Of a DNA stretch of 64,000 nt, positions 60,492 through 64,000 are shown one piece after another. The stretch comes from Pythium myriotylum (Eukaryota; Oomycota; Peronosporomycetes; Pythiales; Pythiaceae). The notes under the pieces are model-generated. The model was not told the DNA's origin, searched no databases, and saw only the letters and a list, made by a program, of their open reading frames with translations. Position 1 is the stretch's first letter. The number at the start of each line of letters is the position of its first letter. The stretch is taken from positions 1,364,001 through 1,428,000 of the forward strand of contig JALJCQ010000015.1 in the NCBI GenBank assembly GCA_023091665.1, given 5' to 3'. A program made the translations under genes and the position numbers.

Positions 60492-60576
60492 AAGGTACCA
60501 AATTGTAATTACAAAGTTTCAAGGGTACTGATTAGCAATGGTTAACCATTTTAGGGTACCGATTAGCAATTTCCCC
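60492..60576 (-). repeat. MULE right terminal inverted repeat
   Basis: Inverse of the left end: the outer 26 bp (60551-60576) match perfectly, and inner parts such as TGGTTAACCATTGCTAATCAG on the minus strand match the left second sub-repeat with several changes. Followed at once by the target duplication TTCCAGATA. Confidence 0.85.
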
Positions 60577-60888
60577 TTCCAGATACACGCCATGGGACAC
60601 CACAGTGCGTTGAACTCGCGTGGAAGGACAGTTATCCACCACGAATCCTGCCACGAAATGCAAGAAACAGGGATCGCGTCCAGTACAAACCAGAGGCGGC
60701 GGCTCGACTGCAGACCCACAATAGGCACAGCTGTTGCCCACCCACCTCATCATAGCTTAGGGTAGCTCAAACAGCAGCAAAGAGCAGAGCTCCATCGGAC
60801 TGCTGGGTCTGTGGAACGCCAGTCGCATCTGCAAGACGAGCGACGATTTTAATCCTCACTCGAGTCGTTAAAACAATCAAACCAACAC

Positions 60889-61007
60889 AAATGTCAAAAA
60901 GTACAAAATGCAATGCGATTTTCATCCATGTACAGTAGCTATGTATCCTCCGCTAGATCTATCGAGCTCATGCAGTCGTTGTTGGGGCCATCGTGCCGCG
61001 CACCACG
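60889..61007 (-). pseudogene. Duplicated fragment of the ABCA gene 3' end
   Basis: About 119 bp match 47609-47726 with few changes: the last dozen codons (reading ...APTTTA and stop on the minus strand), a perfect run around CTCCGCTAGATCTATCGAGC, and about 80 bp of downstream flank. The match stops near where the ABCA transcript would be expected to end. On its other side it touches the truncated end of a LINE-like copy. Confidence 0.85.
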
Positions 61008-61009
61008 TC

Positions 61010-61530
61010 ACGCCTCGCATGTACTTTAGTAGCGATCAGCTCGTAGTGCTATAGTCGGGTATCAGGGGTCAACCTGGTAGAGAAGCCAGGGGTGGAGGTC
61101 GGAAGCGATGAGCTGGGACAGGTCGGCGTGGCTCAGCCTGCTTGCTGATGCCTTCTTCCTTCGCGAGATTAATGAGCGAGTCCGCCATGCGATTATGCGC
61201 TCGAAGGCGATGAACACATCCGTGTGCGTCGAGCTGATCGACGAGAGCTCTCGCCTGACGGTGCCGGGAGAGAGTGTGGGGTTCTTGGGTGGACGGTGGG
61301 ATCGTAGCTGCCAGAGGATCAAGCCACTTGCGCCGATTATGGAAAGACCCCGCCAGTGGTTGTCTTTGGCGGCTTGGAGCCTGGTGGATGAGGCCGGTGT
61401 ATTCCACAACGGTGTTGGTCGTTGTGGGCTCTGAGAGGCTCGTAGCACACTCCACAGGACATAACAAAGGGTGTGCTACGATCACGACTGACTCGGATCC
61501 TCCAGGGCCGGGGTTGCCTCGGGAACTTCC
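61010..61530 (-). pseudogene. LINE-like RNase H fragment, minus strand
   Basis: Reversed copy of the RNase H end of the same family as at 61.5-63.0 kb, with frame shifts: SSRGNPGPGGSES near 61510, then LSEPTTTNTVVEYTGLI, LSIIGASGLILWQLRSHRPPKNP, and LRAHNRMADSLINLAKE. It ends LIASDLHPWLLYQVDP and a flank like GCTGATCGCTACTAAAGTAC, which matches 62960-62980 but breaks off before the family's CAATAGAC terminus. Confidence 0.75.
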
Positions 61531-63010
61531 ATCAAAGAGCAGGAGCGTCCCAACGTAGCTCGCTCAAGTTCGCTCCGCATCCAATTCTCAGTCCAGTGCT
61601 CCCCCTGTCGGGCGCTTCGCAGCTCCACTCGCGCGAAAAGATTCGAGAGCTCCTCGCAAAGGCCAGAGTTCAGCGGGCACAAGATGAGCTCGCCGCACGA
61701 GCTGACCAAGCACGGAGTACATCCACGAAGTTTGCGGATGCAATCGAAGACGTCACGTGGGCTGCCATTCACAGACTTCCCAACAGCACGAGTCGACAGT
61801 GTTTGACTTTCCTGCGCGTCAAAGGACAGTGGCTATCAGGCTGGAATCACTTCAACAGCCGACGGGGCTGCCCTCACTGTGTCGCCGCTGGGACCAGCGG
61901 CGGTTCAGTCTATCACATCGTCTGGACCTGCAACGGGGCAGCGCGGCTTTGGGCACGGATCAGGGATCTCTTCGCGCGGCTTGGCTTATGGCGACAACAC
62001 GATCAGGCGTCTCAAACTGAATTCCTTACGGCAGTCTTCAGCCTCCGGCTTCCACGAGTACCGCACAAAGTCTGGGAACAACCCTCCCTCAGCAAGTGTC
62101 AACCGCACGATGACGACGACGCAAGAGGAGGTCTCTACCTGGTCCTACAAGCGGTTTGGCAGCAGTTGGTCTTGGAGACTTTTGTCGTCATTACTCCGTG
62201 GCGCAATGGAGCCGCCGATCCGCAGCGAGCATGGTCACCCACGACCGCCAACGCAATCCACCGTGCCAGGTGCCAACAAGTCCTGGAGACCCTTTGCGTC
62301 AAGTTCGCCAGACGCACGGATCTTCCGCCCTACGCGAGCAACTTAGTTAATGAGATCCAAGGTCTTCTCCGAGGTCCTTCTGATCAGCCAGCTCTCCCAC
62401 CTCTTCCCAACGAACCGACCCGAGCCCTCTACTTTGCTGGAGGTACCCGAGGCAACCCGGGACCCGGCGGAGCAGGGTCGGTCGTGATCAACCTTGACCG
62501 GACAAAGAACACCCCAACAGTCCTGTGGAGTGCTGCGACGCGCCTCTCAGAGCCGACAACGACCAACACCTTTGCGGAATACACCGGCCTGATCACCGGG
62601 CTCCAAGTCGCTAAAGAGAACCACTGGGTTAGTCTTTCCATCATCGGCGCCAGTGAATTGATTCTCCGGCAGCTACGTGACCATCGTCCACCCAAGAACC
62701 CCACCCTCCTATCCCTGTATCGTCAAGCGAGAACTCTAGCGGACCAGCTCGACGTACGAGAATGGAACCACCACCTTCGAGCGCACAACCGTATGGCAAG
62801 CTTGCTCGCCAACCTCGCGGGGGAGGACAACAATACCCACGTCTTCCATCCAACAAGCAGGCCGGGACACGCCGACCTGCCCCAGCTCATCGCATCCGAA
62901 CTCCATCCCTGGCTTCTCCGCCAGGTTGACCCCCGAACGGCCGACCCTATTACTGCGAGCTGATAGCTATTAGAGTACGTAAATCGAAACTCAATAGACT
63001 CCGCCTTCTC
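61531..63010 (+). pseudogene. 5'-truncated LINE-like element: zinc finger plus RNase H
   Basis: An open frame of nearly 500 codons ends at 62963. It holds a zf-RVT-type segment (SRRGCPHCVAAGTSGGSVYHIVWTC), then after about 230 residues an RNase H fold: RALYFAGGTRGNPGPGGAG, FAEYTGLITGL, SIIGASELILRQLRDHRPPKNP, LRAHNRMASLLANLA. The reverse transcriptase that should precede it is missing. Three of the expected catalytic acids are altered (Asp to Ala in AGGTRGN, Asp to Ala in GASE, Asp to Ser in RMAS), so despite the long frame the RNase H should be inactive. The 3' flank reaches CAATAGACTCCGCC at 62993 and a CT-rich run. Confidence 0.78.
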
Positions 63011-63099
63011 TCTCTCTATCAAAGAGCAGGAGCCGGGTTAGTCAGGTGGGAGAGGCGGTTGGTCAAGGGGGCCGCGGAGGAGGCTTTGAATCTCATCAA

Positions 63100-63590
63100 C
63101 TAGGCTGCTTGGATAGAATACGCGCGGGTGAACGTGACCAAGTAACCAGGCCGAATATCTGGGCCTCATCACCGGCCTCAGGGCTGCATCCGCTTATCGA
63201 TGGGCGGTCGAAGTCGTCGGAGACAGCGCGCTCATCCTGTCGCAGATCCAGCGATACCGGCCTCCGCGCAACTCCACCATTACGGTTCTACGGCTCACGG
63301 ATGCCCTTTCTAGGGTATCCGTGAGCTAGAGGTGACGGAGTGGCTTAACCACCACCTACGGCGTATAACAAAATGGCCGACCAAACGCTGCGAACACCGC
63401 CATGATTAGCCAAGCCAGGATCCAAGGAAGGCACACCAACCAACGTGCCCACCGCCGGAAGCTCGACGAGTTTCTCACCTCCGACTTCCAGGAAGGGCAA
63501 ACTCGCCACATCCTCCGCCATCTGAAGCGGTAGCAAACAAGGTAGTTACACCCGGCGACAGGATTCATTAACTTGCGATCCAATAGACCT
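63100..63590 (+). pseudogene. Second RNase H fragment of a LINE-like element
   Basis: From about 63140: AEYLGLITGLRAASAYRWAVEVVGDSALILSQIQRYRPP, then a broken stretch and, in another frame, AYNKMADQT near 63368. Here the second catalytic Asp (GDS) and the last one (MAD) are kept, unlike the neighbouring copy, so it is a different subfamily or an older, less altered lineage. It ends with CAATAGACCTCACC at 63581, the terminus seen at 55483 and 62993. Confidence 0.65.
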
Positions 63591-64000
63591 CACCTTCAAA
63601 GTCAAAGTCAAGGGTTGCTTGCATAGGAGGGAAGATCCGTACGTCTGGCGAACTTGTAGCAAAGGGTCTCGAGGACTTGTTGGTACTTGTTGGTGTGGAC
63701 TGCGTTGGCGGTCTTTGATGATCACTCCCGCTCCGGATCCGCGGATCCGTTGCGCCACGGAGTAATGACGACAAAAGTCTCCAAGACCAACTCCTGCCAA
63801 TCCGTTTGTAGGACCAGGTAGAGACCTCCTCTTGTGTCGTCGTCGTCGTGTGGTTGGCACTTGTTGACTGAGGGTTGTTCCCAGACCTTGTGCGGTACTC
63901 GTGGAAACCGGAGGCTGAAGACTGCCGTAACGAATTCAGTTTTGAAGCCTTATCGAGTTATCGTATAAGCCAAGCCGCGCGAAGAGATCCCTGATCCGTG
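63591..64000 (-). pseudogene. LINE-like fragment, minus strand, cut by window end
   Basis: Reverse-oriented copy of the part lying at 61980-62330 in the 61.5-kb element: the codons around DDDARGGLYLVLQAVWQQLVLETFVVI and the stretch before RNase H are recognisable. It continues past base 64000. No intact frame. Confidence 0.65.

Larger units (their letters stand above)
54504..60585 (-). mobile_element. Mutator-like element (MULE) with 9-bp target duplication
   Basis: Element 54513-60576 (6064 bp). TTCCAGATA stands immediately left (54504-54512) and right (60577-60585), a perfect 9-bp duplication as expected of Mutator transposons. The outer 26 bp (54513-54538 and 60551-60576) are perfect inverted repeats beginning GGGGAAATTGCTAATCGG; similarity decays inward for another 50 bp. 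Cargo: a broken transposase (56479-58473), a nested pogo-like element (58551-60437) and a LINE RNase H fragment (about 54800-55500). Without the nested pogo it would be about 4.18 kb. Identical ends and target duplications argue for a fairly recent insertion, while the transposase is already dead. Confidence 0.92.

Noticed and set aside
1..64000. CRISPR arrays, rRNA and tRNA genes
   Set aside because: No regularly spaced repeats, rRNA-like blocks or convincing tRNA cloverleaf were seen; a tRNA scan was not possible by eye over the full window.

Overview
The window looks like nuclear DNA of a protist, most probably an oomycete of the Phytophthora/Pythium type. The evidence is the mix of features: single-exon or few-exon genes with short GT-AG introns (about 54-81 nt), gene spacing often below 150 bp, a tandem family of basic/leucine-zipper-like plus START-like proteins that I associate with oomycetes, genes for a motile flagellum next to ordinary eukaryotic housekeeping genes, and DNA transposons. 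No species can be named from the sequence alone. Exon joins below were made by eye from GT/AG sites, reading phase and agreement between paralogues.

Layout. 0.2-1.6 kb: one START-like family gene (A). 2.6-17.0 kb: two giant head-to-head genes (2288 and 2348 aa), each encoding four consecutive six-helix channel units, each followed by a cyclic-nucleotide-binding fold. This is the cation channel design of Nav/Cav, but built from CNG/HCN-type units; they share a 232-bp promoter. 17.3-25.4 kb: five more START-like genes (B, C, D on +; E, F on -), with a seventh (G) at 35.1 kb. 25.5-28.9 kb: a CAF16-like soluble ABC ATPase divergent from a polycystin-2-like channel. 29.0-34.5 kb: a Cys-cluster/F5-8C-like protein, a BRO1-domain protein in the same frame 15 bp upstream of it, and a helical-repeat protein. 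36.9-47.2 kb: a secreted DUF4360-type protein, nucleoporin SEH1, axonemal EFHB, centriolar PIBF1/CEP90, organellar Trp-tRNA synthetase, OPA3 and a TOG-domain protein. 47.7-53.6 kb: a single-exon ABCA-type full transporter.

54.5-64.0 kb is a transposon graveyard. A Mutator-like element of 6064 bp (54513-60576) has 26-bp perfect ends and a perfect 9-bp target duplication; its transposase is broken by one in-frame stop. A pogo/Tc1-type element (58551-60437, TA duplication, matching ends) sits inside it and may be intact. Fragments of one LINE-like family (zinc finger plus RNase H) lie in the MULE and at 61.0-64.0 kb, and one of them abuts a duplicated 119-bp piece of the ABCA gene's 3' end.

Functionally, EFHB, PIBF1/CEP90 and the TOG protein, with the polycystin-like and four-domain CNBD channels as possible additions, suggest a neighbourhood biased toward zoospore flagella. 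The strongest candidate for something undescribed is the pair of four-domain CNBD channels: their selectivity-filter ring alternates E-K-E-K (or E-K-E-R), and their nucleotide-binding signatures decay in the same alternating pattern.
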